Source: Alphaproteobacteria bacterium (GTDB taxonomy: Bacteria; Pseudomonadota; Alphaproteobacteria; Sphingomonadales; Sphingomonadaceae). From it: a DNA stretch of 64,000 nucleotides. The stretch lies in contig JAFAZW010000053.1 of NCBI GenBank assembly GCA_019239415.1, forward strand, positions 31,105-95,104, in the 5' to 3' direction. Position 1 is the first letter of the stretch; every line of letters starts with the position of its first letter. A model generated the notes under the pieces. It was not told the DNA's origin and searched no databases. It saw nothing but the letters and a program-made list of their open reading frames with translations. Positions 57,424-64,000 of the stretch are shown piece after piece. The position numbers and the translations under genes were made by a program.

Positions 57424-60400
57424 TCAATCCCCGTCATAGGCGCGTCCCGCCGCCACGGCCATGCCGCCGGCGGTCGTCGGCGTGCCGGGCTGCTCCCACC
57501 AATAGGGCTGGCGGGTGCGGGTGCCGGTGGCGACCTCGTTCAGCGTCGCCGCGTCGTAGAGGCGGCCGCCGAGCATCACCTCGCGCACCTTGTCGGTGTT
57601 GCGGATGTCGATGGTCGGATCGGCGTCGAGCACCACGAGGTCGGCGAGCTTGCCGACTTCCAATGAGCCGACGTCCTTCTGGTAGCCCAAGGAGGTGGCC
57701 GGCATGATCGTCGCGGCGCGCAGCGCCTCGATCGGCGACCAGCCGCCGCGCACGAAGCTCCACATCTCCCAATGCGGGCCGAGACCCGCCTGCTGGCCGT
57801 GGGCGCCGATCGATACCTGGACGCCGCGGTCGGCGAGCTTCTTCGCCTCCCGGGCGCTGTCCGCGTCGACATAATCCTCCTCGGGCGCCATCACCCGGCG
57901 CACGTTCTGCGACTGGAGGATGCCGGGCGGCGCATGCCGGCTGAGGAGCGGGTGCTTCCACACGTCCGTGTGCTGGCGCCAATAGGGGTCGCCCGCCGGT
58001 CCGCCATAGGTCACGACGAGGGTGGGGGTGTAGTTGGTCTTGGTCTGGCTCCAGAACTGGACGAGGTCGTCGTAGAAGACGCGCAGCGGCACGTTGTGCT
58101 CGAGCGTCGAATTGCCGTCCTGCACGAGCGTCACGTCCATCGTGTAGAGCGAGCCGCCCTCCGGGACGACCTCCACGCCTTCGCGCTGGGCGGCGGCGAC
58201 GACCATCTGGCGCTGCTCGCGGCGCGGTTGGTTGTAATTCTTGACGCTGCGCGCCCCTTCCGCCTTCAGCCGCCGGACGTGCTGCAGCGCGTCCTCGAAA
58301 TTGTTGATCTCGGCATACACGTCCGGCGACTTGGCGCCGTAGATGATCTCGCCGGTCGAGAAGGTGCGCGGGGCAAGGATCTTGCCGGCGCGCTGCATCT
58401 CGGCCGCGACGAAGATCTGCGCGGCGCGCGCGGAGGGATCGTGGATCGTGGTCGTGCCCATGGCGAGGTTGACCATCGACGACCAGTTCTGCTGCGGCAC
58501 CAGATCGTCCTCGCCCTGCGGCCCGTGGGCGTGGGCGTCGACCCAGCCGGGGACGATGGTCTTGCCCGCAACATCGACCGTCCTGGCGCCGGCGGGAATC
58601 GCGACCGAGCCGCGCGGACCCACCGCGACGATGCGGTCGCCGCGCACGACGATGAGGCCGTCGGGGATGATGCCGCCCTGCCGGTCGGCCATGGTGACGA
58701 TCTTGGCGCCGACGAGGGCGATGGTGCCGGTCGGCTTGTCGGCCGCGACGTCCATCGACAGGTCGAGGCCGGTCTTCGGCGCCTGGAACTTCGGCGCCTC
58801 CTTCCCTTGGGGCGCGGTGGCGAACAGGCCGTTCACGTCGGCCGTGTAGAGCGTCGGCCCCAATGACCAGTGCACCCGCTGGCCGTTTTGCGACCAGTGG
58901 ATGAAATCGCCGCCGTCGCCGCTGACCCTGGTGACGGGGAGGGGGCCGCCGCGCTCGTCGGCGGCGACGTCCTGCGTCCCCGGCATGAGCGGCATGACGA
59001 ACGCCTGGTAGTTTTGCCGGAAGGCGAGGAAGCGGCCGTCGGGCGAGACGGAATAATCGTTGACCATGTCGCCGGTCGAATGGACGCGCCTGGCCTGGCC
59101 GTTGAGGTCGGTGCTGACCAGCTGGCGCTTGTTGTTAGCGTTGGCGAGCATGAACAGCCGGTCGTTCGACTCGCCGAACTGCGGCTCCTCGCCGTCCTTC
59201 GTCACCCTGACGGGAGTCCCGCCGGTCGCGGCGACGCGGTAGACGCCGGGATTCTCGGACCAGCGCGAGGAGGTGAGGAAGCCGCCGCGGCCCTGCTCGA
59301 AGACGATCGTCCTGCCGTCCGGCGAGAAGGAGGGGCGGGCATAGTGGCCGGGCTGGCTGAAGACGTCGCGCGCCGCGCCGCCGGCGGCGGGAACGGTGCG
59401 GACGTGGCCCAGGCCCTGGTCGGTCCAGCCGACGAAGACGATGCTGCGCCCGTCGCGCGACCAGCTCGGATAGAGCTCCAGCTCGTTCTCATCGCCCCGC
59501 ACGAGGCGCCGCGCCGTGCCGCCCGCTGCCGGCTTGATCCACAGCTTGCCGAGCGTCTCGAACACCACCTCGCGTCCGTCCGGCGAGACGGTCGCCCAGC
59601 GCGGCATCTTGGTGGTGAACCGGTCCGGCGCGACCTCGACCTGCGGGTGCGTGGCGTCGATGACGACGCGCGTGTCGGCGACGCGGAAGGGGATTTCCGC
59701 TGCCCCGGACCCGTCGGCGTTCACGCGCCGGATCTTGCCTCCCGCCCAGAAGACGAGGCTGCGGCCGTCCGGCGTCCAGGCCATGTTCGGGTACACCCCC
59801 GTGACCGCCCACGTCTCCTGCACGTCCTGATCGAGATTGTCGTAGATCTTGCGCTCTTCGCCCGAGGCGAGGTCCTTGACGTAGAGCTTCGAGCGCGCCC
59901 GCTCGCGCCGGACGAAGGCGATCTTCTTCCCGTCGGGGGAGGGGGTGGGCCGCACCGAGCCGCCGACGCCGCTCACCGCCTTGGTCACCTCGCCCGTGTC
60001 CATGTCGTAGCGCTCGATGTCGAACAGGTCGGTGTTCGAATTCTGCGCATATTCGAAGATCGGACCGGCGGTGACGTTGCGGGTATAATAGAAGCTCTTG
60101 CCGTCGGGGGCGTAGATCGGCTCGCCCAGCTCCTTCTGGTGGACCTCGTTCGGCTTCTTGACGAGCGGCACGCCGCCGCCGCCGGAGACATGGTAGAGCC
60201 ATACCTCGCCGGTGCCCAGGGAGCGGCCGGTGGTGAAATGCTTCTTGGCGATGATGAAGCGTCCGTCCGGGCTCCAGCTCGGCTGGTTGAGGAGCCGGAA
60301 ATCCTCCTTGGTCAGCTGGCGCTTGTCGGAGCCGTCGACGTTCATGATCCAGATATTGTCGCCGCCGCCGCGGTCCGAGGTGAACGCGATGCGGCGCCCG

Positions 60401-60831
60401 TCGGGCGAGAAGCGCGGCTGGTGCTCGTAGGCGAGCCCCTCCGCGATCCGCCGGGGCGTGCCGCCCGCCATCGGCATCGTGTAGATGTCGCCGAGGAGGT
60501 CGAAGGCGATCGTCCTGCCGTCCGGCGAGACGTCGACGTTCATCCAGCTGCCTTCCGCGGTGTCGATGCGGATCTCGCGCGTCGAGAGGCCGGGCGGCGC
60601 ATTGACGTCCCACTTGTCCGGCGTGCCCCGATTGCTGGCGGCGGGGGCGGAGCCCATTGCCGGGGTGAGGGGGCCGGTGACCTTCTGCTCGGGACGGATG
60701 GCCTGGTTCTCGGGCGCCTGGGTCGACTGGACCGGCTGGTCCTGCTTAGACGTCTGGGTGGGCGGCGACTGCGCCCAGCCCGCGCCCGCCGCCAGAGTCG
60801 CGGCCAGCGCCGCCGTCACCTGATACTTCAT
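57424..60831 (-). CDS. TolB-type beta-propeller fused to amidohydrolase, secreted
   Basis: A 1135-residue secreted protein. A signal peptide (residues 1-20) leads to a Gln/Pro/Thr-rich linker and then a large beta-propeller region (about 90-690) with many TolB/WD40-like repeats (SPDGRTIAF, SPDGRRIAFTSDRGG, SPDGKKIAFVRRE). From about residue 720 there is an amidohydrolase (metal ligands in VPGWVDAHAHG; GTTTIHDPS; and SIGAHGQQAG near residue 1045). Similar fusions occur in sphingomonads and related groups. It may act as a peptidase or hydrolase on extracellular substrates. GGAGGG precedes the ATG by four bases. Confidence 0.9.
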   Translation of the reverse strand: MKYQVTAALAATLAAGAGWAQSPPTQTSKQDQPVQSTQAPENQAIRPEQKVTGPLTPAMGSAPAASNRGTPDKWDVNAPPGLSTREIRIDTAEGSWMNVDVSPDGRTIAFDLLGDIYTMPMAGGTPRRIAEGLAYEHQPRFSPDGRRIAFTSDRGGGDNIWIMNVDGSDKRQLTKEDFRLLNQPSWSPDGRFIIAKKHFTTGRSLGTGEVWLYHVSGGGGVPLVKKPNEVHQKELGEPIYAPDGKSFYYTRNVTAGPIFEYAQNSNTDLFDIERYDMDTGEVTKAVSGVGGSVRPTPSPDGKKIAFVRRERARSKLYVKDLASGEERKIYDNLDQDVQETWAVTGVYPNMAWTPDGRSLVFWAGGKIRRVNADGSGAAEIPFRVADTRVVIDATHPQVEVAPDRFTTKMPRWATVSPDGREVVFETLGKLWIKPAAGGTARRLVRGDENELELYPSWSRDGRSIVFVGWTDQGLGHVRTVPAAGGAARDVFSQPGHYARPSFSPDGRTIVFEQGRGGFLTSSRWSENPGVYRVAATGGTPVRVTKDGEEPQFGESNDRLFMLANANNKRQLVSTDLNGQARRVHSTGDMVNDYSVSPDGRFLAFRQNYQAFVMPLMPGTQDVAADERGGPLPVTRVSGDGGDFIHWSQNGQRVHWSLGPTLYTADVNGLFATAPQGKEAPKFQAPKTGLDLSMDVAADKPTGTIALVGAKIVTMADRQGGIIPDGLIVVRGDRIVAVGPRGSVAIPAGARTVDVAGKTIVPGWVDAHAHGPQGEDDLVPQQNWSSMVNLAMGTTTIHDPSARAAQIFVAAEMQRAGKILAPRTFSTGEIIYGAKSPDVYAEINNFEDALQHVRRLKAEGARSVKNYNQPRREQRQMVVAAAQREGVEVVPEGGSLYTMDVTLVQDGNSTLEHNVPLRVFYDDLVQFWSQTKTNYTPTLVVTYGGPAGDPYWRQHTDVWKHPLLSRHAPPGILQSQNVRRVMAPEEDYVDADSAREAKKLADRGVQVSIGAHGQQAGLGPHWEMWSFVRGGWSPIEALRAATIMPATSLGYQKDVGSLEVGKLADLVVLDADPTIDIRNTDKVREVMLGGRLYDAATLNEVATGTRTRQPYWWEQPGTPTTAGGMAVAAGRAYDGD

Positions 60832-60905
60832 GAATCCCTCCAGACGCTTGTCGGAAGGGCTGATTAGGAGCGAATCGCACGTCCGTCACGCGCGAAGGTG
60901 CGCGG

Positions 60906-61764
60906 CTATTGCTTCGCGCCGGCCATGGCGCCGACGACCCCGGCCCCCGACGCGGAACGCACCGCATGGGCCGTCCCGACCTCGCTCGCCCCCGGGCCGT
61001 AGAAGCGGCCCTGCAGGCTCCCCGACCAGCCCCCGCCGCTGAGGGTCACCGAGAAGCTTCCCTTCGTCCGGTCGATGAGACCGGTGCCCTGCCCGGCGAG
61101 CGGCTTCGGGAAGCCGGGGGCCGGCGCGTTTCCGGAATAGATGCGGGCCGTCACCGTCCCCGCGGCGAAATCGGCGCTGAGGTCGAGGAAGCTGCCGTGG
61201 CGGTACGACAGGACGTTCGCTTCCCAGGACAGCTCGTCGCCGTCGGTACGGTAGGTGTAGGAGCCGGTCGTCGGCAGGGCGGCGGGATCGGTGGGGAGCC
61301 CGTAGACGAAGAAGACGTTCCGCGGGGACGTGCTGGAGGACCAGTTCCAGAAGCCGTAGCCGACGTAGGACAGCTCCTGCCACGGCACGCTCGTGTCGCC
61401 GAAGCCGACGCTGCGGGCCGTTGTAAGGACGTCGTTCGGACCGTGCTGATAGCGAAGGGCGGTCGGATCGGCCGAGGCGTTCGCCTGAAGATCCGCCGGC
61501 CCGTAGGCCGTCGACAGGGTGGCGCCGGTGATCGTGTAGCTCTGGGTCGGCGCATCGTAGGCGAACACGATCGATCCCGGATCGCCGACCGTGATCGAGG
61601 CCGGCGTGCCGTCGGCCTTTCCCGGCGAGACGATGACGATCTCGACGGCCTGATTGGCAAAGATCTGGCTCGCGACGAGTGACTTCAGATTGGCGTTCGT
61701 CGTCGCCGCAGCCAGAGACGACGACGGCGAGTGCGGCCGTCGTGAGCAGGAGCCTGTACCGCAT
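60906..61764 (-). pseudogene. TbpB-like lipoprotein, frameshifted just after the lipobox
   Basis: The ATG at 61764, preceded by GGAGGGGGAGC, starts a perfect lipoprotein signal (MRYRLLLTTAALAVVVSGC). The mature protein continues in a different frame (ATTNANLKSLVASQIF) to a stop at 60906. Removing one G near 61704-61710 restores one reading frame of about 285 residues with lipobox VVSGC-ATT. The C-terminal part (LQGRFYGPGASEVG, then GAMAGAK) has the form of the transferrin-binding-protein-type beta-barrel. It is therefore a broken gene or a sequencing error. An unrelated start in the second frame at 61802 has no signal peptide. Confidence 0.75.
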
Positions 61765-61881
61765 TCCGCAGCTCCCCCTCCAAGTCTTTGGAGCGGCAGC
61801 ATAACCTAATGCGCCGTGCCCTGTCACGGCGGCTCCCGCGCGGCGGCCGGAGAGATCCCCCGACACGGCGAGGGGCGAAAG

Positions 61882-61904
61882 GGGACGGCCACGGCGACCG
61901 TCCC
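61882..61904 (-). terminator. Possible ahcY terminator hairpin
   Basis: On the minus strand GGGACGG and CCGTCCC form a 7-bp stem with a 9-base loop, followed by CTTTCG. It lies 13 bases after the ahcY stop. There is no real U-run, so the call is weak. Confidence 0.35.
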
Positions 61905-61916
61905 GACGCCCGTGCC

Positions 61917-63329
61917 TCAGTAGCGGTAATGGTCCGGCTTGAACGGCCCCTCGACCGGCACGCCGATATAGCCGGCCTGCTTCTCGCTGAGCTTGGTGAG
62001 CTTCACGCCGAGCTTCTCGAGGTGGAGCGCCGCGACCTTTTCGTCGAGGTGCTTGGGGAGCACGTAGACATCGTTCTGATACTGGTCGGACTTGGTCCAC
62101 AGCTCGATCTGGGCGAGCGTCTGGTTGGTGAAGCTCGCCGACATGACGAAGCTCGGGTGGCCGGTGGCGTTGCCGAGGTTCACGAGCCTGCCCTTCGACA
62201 GCACGATGAGCTTCTTGCCGTCGGGAAACTCGACCTCGTCGACCTGCGGCTTGATCTCGGTCCACTTCATGTTCTGAAGCGCGCCGATCTGGATCTCGCT
62301 GTCGAAATGGCCGATGTTGCAGACGATCGCCATGTTCTTCATCGCCCGCATGTGATCGAGCGTGATGACGTCGGCGTTGCCTGTGGCGGTGACGAAGATG
62401 TCGGCGCGGGTAGCGGCCTCCTCCATCGTCACGACCTCATAGCCCTCCATCGCCGCCTGCAGCGCGCAGATCGGATCGACCTCCGTCACGAGGACGCGGG
62501 CGCCGCCGTTGCGGAGCGACGCGGCGCTGCCCTTGCCGACGTCGCCGAAGCCGGCGACGCAGGCGATCTTGCCGGCGAGCATGACGTCGGTCGCGCGGCG
62601 GATCGCGTCGACCAGCGATTCCTTGCAGCCGTAGAGGTTGTCGAACTTCGACTTCGTCACGCTGTCGTTGACGTTGATCGCCGGAAAGGGAAGCTTGCCC
62701 TGCTTGGAGAGCTCGTAGAGGCGGTGGACGCCGGTCGTGGTTTCCTCCGAGACGCCGCGGATCGCCTGGACGGTCTTGGTGAGGAAGCCCGGCGACTTGG
62801 CGATGACGCGGCGGACGGTGGCCTGGAAGACCTCCTCCTCCTCATTCTCCGGCGCCGGGAATTGCTCGCCCGCCTCGATGCGCGCGCCCCACAAAGCGAA
62901 CATGGTAGCATCGCCGCCGTCGTCGAGGATCATGTTGCAGGTTTCGCCATTCCCCCAGTCGAAGATCCGCTCGACATAATCCCAATATTCCTGGAGCGTC
63001 TCGCCCTTGACGGCGAAGACGGGGACGCCCGACGCCGCGATCGCGGCGGCGGCATGGTCCTGGGTCGAGAAGATGTTGCACGACGCCCAGCGGACCTGCG
63101 CGCCGAGCGCGGTCAGCGTCTCGATCAGCACCGCGGTCTGGATCGTCATGTGGAGCGAGCCGGTGACGCGGGCACCGCTGAGCGGCTTCGACGCGCCGAA
63201 TTCCTCGCGCAGCGCCATCAGGCCCGGCATCTCGGTCTCGGCGATCTCGATCTCCTTGCGGCCGAAATCGGCGAGGCCAATGTCTGCGATCACATAGTCG
63301 TCGAAGCGGGTCTGGGCTTGAGTGGCCAC
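61917..63329 (-). CDS. ahcY: Adenosylhomocysteinase (S-adenosylhomocysteine hydrolase)
   Basis: AhcY (470 residues) splits S-adenosylhomocysteine into adenosine and homocysteine, keeping methylation going. It has [31 protein letters not shown], the NAD-binding loop [11 protein letters not shown], and the C-terminal Lys-Tyr tail DHYRY. It includes the 40-residue insertion near residue 140-190 (with NEEEEVFQ) usual in bacterial and plant enzymes. Upstream, a perfect 20-bp palindrome at 63397 is a likely operator for a methionine-cycle regulator. Confidence 0.98.
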   Translation of the reverse strand: MATQAQTRFDDYVIADIGLADFGRKEIEIAETEMPGLMALREEFGASKPLSGARVTGSLHMTIQTAVLIETLTALGAQVRWASCNIFSTQDHAAAAIAASGVPVFAVKGETLQEYWDYVERIFDWGNGETCNMILDDGGDATMFALWGARIEAGEQFPAPENEEEEVFQATVRRVIAKSPGFLTKTVQAIRGVSEETTTGVHRLYELSKQGKLPFPAINVNDSVTKSKFDNLYGCKESLVDAIRRATDVMLAGKIACVAGFGDVGKGSAASLRNGGARVLVTEVDPICALQAAMEGYEVVTMEEAATRADIFVTATGNADVITLDHMRAMKNMAIVCNIGHFDSEIQIGALQNMKWTEIKPQVDEVEFPDGKKLIVLSKGRLVNLGNATGHPSFVMSASFTNQTLAQIELWTKSDQYQNDVYVLPKHLDEKVAALHLEKLGVKLTKLSEKQAGYIGVPVEGPFKPDHYRY

Positions 63330-63396
63330 GAGGAAAGTCTCCGGATGTTGCTGAAAGTGCCGCGCAAGCGCTAATCGCCCGGAGCGACAATTGCAA

Positions 63397-63416
63397 ATAT
63401 AAAGATATCTTTATAT
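63397..63416. promoter_or_regulatory. Perfect 20-bp A/T palindrome, candidate SahR-type operator for ahcY
   Basis: ATATAAAGATATCTTTATAT reads the same on both strands and stands out against the GC-rich background. It lies 68 bases upstream of the ahcY start. SahR, an ArsR-family regulator that senses S-adenosylhomocysteine, is reported to bind AAAGATATCTTT-like palindromes before ahcY in proteobacteria; I recall this and cannot check it here. No SahR gene is in the window. Confidence 0.65.
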
Positions 63417-63422
63417 GTGGAT

Positions 63423-63983
63423 TCAGGCCGTGCCGAAATCGGCCGTGAGCAGGCGCGGGTCGACGCCCGCCTGCTGGAAGGCCGTGGACCAGCGCGAGTC
63501 GACGTCGCACTCGTAGAGCAGATGCTCGTCGCCCGGGGTGGGGAACCAGCCGTTGCCGCAAAGCTCCTGCTCGAGCTGCCCCGCGCCCCAGCCGGCATAG
63601 CCGAGCGCGGCGACCCAGCGGCTCGGCCCGCGGCCCTCGGCGATCGCCCGCAGGATGTCGAGCGTCGCCGTCAGCGCCCAGCGGCCGGCGACGTCGACGC
63701 TCTCCTGGCCGCCCCAGTCGGCCGAGTGAAGCAGGAAGCCGCGCTGCGGCTCGACCGGGCCGCCGAGATGGATCGGCACGTCGGGCGCGACCCCCGGATC
63801 GATGTCGAGCTGCTTCAGCAAAGCATGGAAGCTGATCCGCGGCTCGATCCGCCCGAGGCCGATGCCGAGCGCGCCGTTCTCGTCGTGGACGCACATCGCG
63901 ATCACCGCTTTCTCGAAGCGCGGGTCGCCGATGCCGGGCATGGCGAGGAGCAACTGCCCGACCAGATATTTCGGCTCTTCCAT
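63423..63983 (-). CDS. YqgE/AlgH family protein, copy 2
   Basis: A complete 186-residue UPF0301 protein, the same length as copy 1 at 49680 and differing at about 25 positions (my count by eye, about 87% identity). Substitutions cluster in the last 40 residues. The leader before the ATG (CCTATACCGGCCGAAGG) also resembles that of copy 1, so the duplication includes some upstream sequence. It is in inverted orientation relative to copy 1 and lies just upstream of the ahcY promoter region. The window ends 17 bases before its start. Confidence 0.94.
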   Translation of the reverse strand: MEEPKYLVGQLLLAMPGIGDPRFEKAVIAMCVHDENGALGIGLGRIEPRISFHALLKQLDIDPGVAPDVPIHLGGPVEPQRGFLLHSADWGGQESVDVAGRWALTATLDILRAIAEGRGPSRWVAALGYAGWGAGQLEQELCGNGWFPTPGDEHLLYECDVDSRWSTAFQQAGVDPRLLTADFGTA

Positions 63984-64000
63984 CCTTCGGCCGGTATAGG

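Noticed and set aside
49680..63983. The yqgE pair as ends of a composite transposon
   Set aside because: There is no transposase, no terminal inverted repeat beyond the genes, and the enclosed genes are housekeeping or regulatory. A plain inverted duplication is simpler.
1..64000. tRNA, rRNA, CRISPR array, riboswitch or prophage
   Set aside because: No cloverleaf, rRNA motif, regularly spaced direct repeats or phage structural gene was seen. The repeats present are single palindromes, not arrays.

Overview
The window is GC-rich, densely coded chromosomal DNA. Gene content and style (Ku/LigD repair, the paa pathway, TonB-dependent receptor, ahcY with an A/T palindrome, EcfG-like promoter motifs, short palindromic repeats in the gaps) suggest an alphaproteobacterium, most likely a sphingomonad. 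That placement is inference from content, not from a marker gene. I see no rRNA, tRNA, CRISPR array, transposase or phage gene.

Layout. 0-7.4 kb: the end of an unknown gene, xerD, accA, a membrane protein, a small two-gene unit that may be a toxin-antitoxin pair, a secreted protein, a GST and a hemerythrin-like protein. 7.6-11.3 kb: an NHEJ block (ku, ligD, and a 64-residue helix-hairpin-helix protein coupled to ligD). 11.5-18.8 kb: an Lrp/AsnC regulator divergent from an aromatic aminotransferase, a fused alpha/beta 2-oxoacid dehydrogenase E1, its E2, an APC permease and an FNT channel. 18.9-20.0 kb: a thioredoxin-fold/prolyl-4-hydroxylase fusion. 20.2-31.7 kb: phenylacetate genes paaZ, paaG, paaI, a thiolase and paaABCDE, with a threonine-dehydratase-like gene, a glutaminyl cyclase lipoprotein and a DUF1203 gene between them. 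31.7-35.3 kb: a class A beta-lactamase and a TonB receptor. 35.4-39.1 kb: a DNA glycosylase, two sugar or polyol type dehydrogenases and an acyltransferase. 39.1-41.3 kb: rpiB-glyA-nrdR. 41.4-50.2 kb: membrane and housekeeping genes including efp, suhB, two GFA-family proteins, an MFS exporter, a peroxiredoxin and yqgE. 50.3-57.3 kb: rmuC, a channel-like protein, a repeat-built secreted protein, and a KaiC-like ATPase with a hybrid histidine kinase. 57.4-64 kb: a TolB-propeller/amidohydrolase fusion, a frameshifted TbpB-like lipoprotein, ahcY and a second yqgE in inverted orientation.

How the genes may work together. The aminotransferase-E1-E2 operon lies about 7 kb from the phenylacetyl-CoA pathway, and no phenylacetate-CoA ligase is present here. 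One reading is that phenylalanine is transaminated to phenylpyruvate, converted directly to phenylacetyl-CoA by the E1/E2 complex, and then degraded by PaaABCE, PaaG, PaaZ and the thiolase. This is testable inference.

The strongest unexplained theme is a set of short palindromic repeats (65-135 bp) in at least four sequence families. Most fill intergenic gaps. Three are embedded in frame inside proteins: the LigD linker, the E2 linker and the PaaD N-terminus. Others supply the ribosome-binding site of paaB and paaC, or the stop codon of paaI and part of the ribosome-binding site of the next gene.
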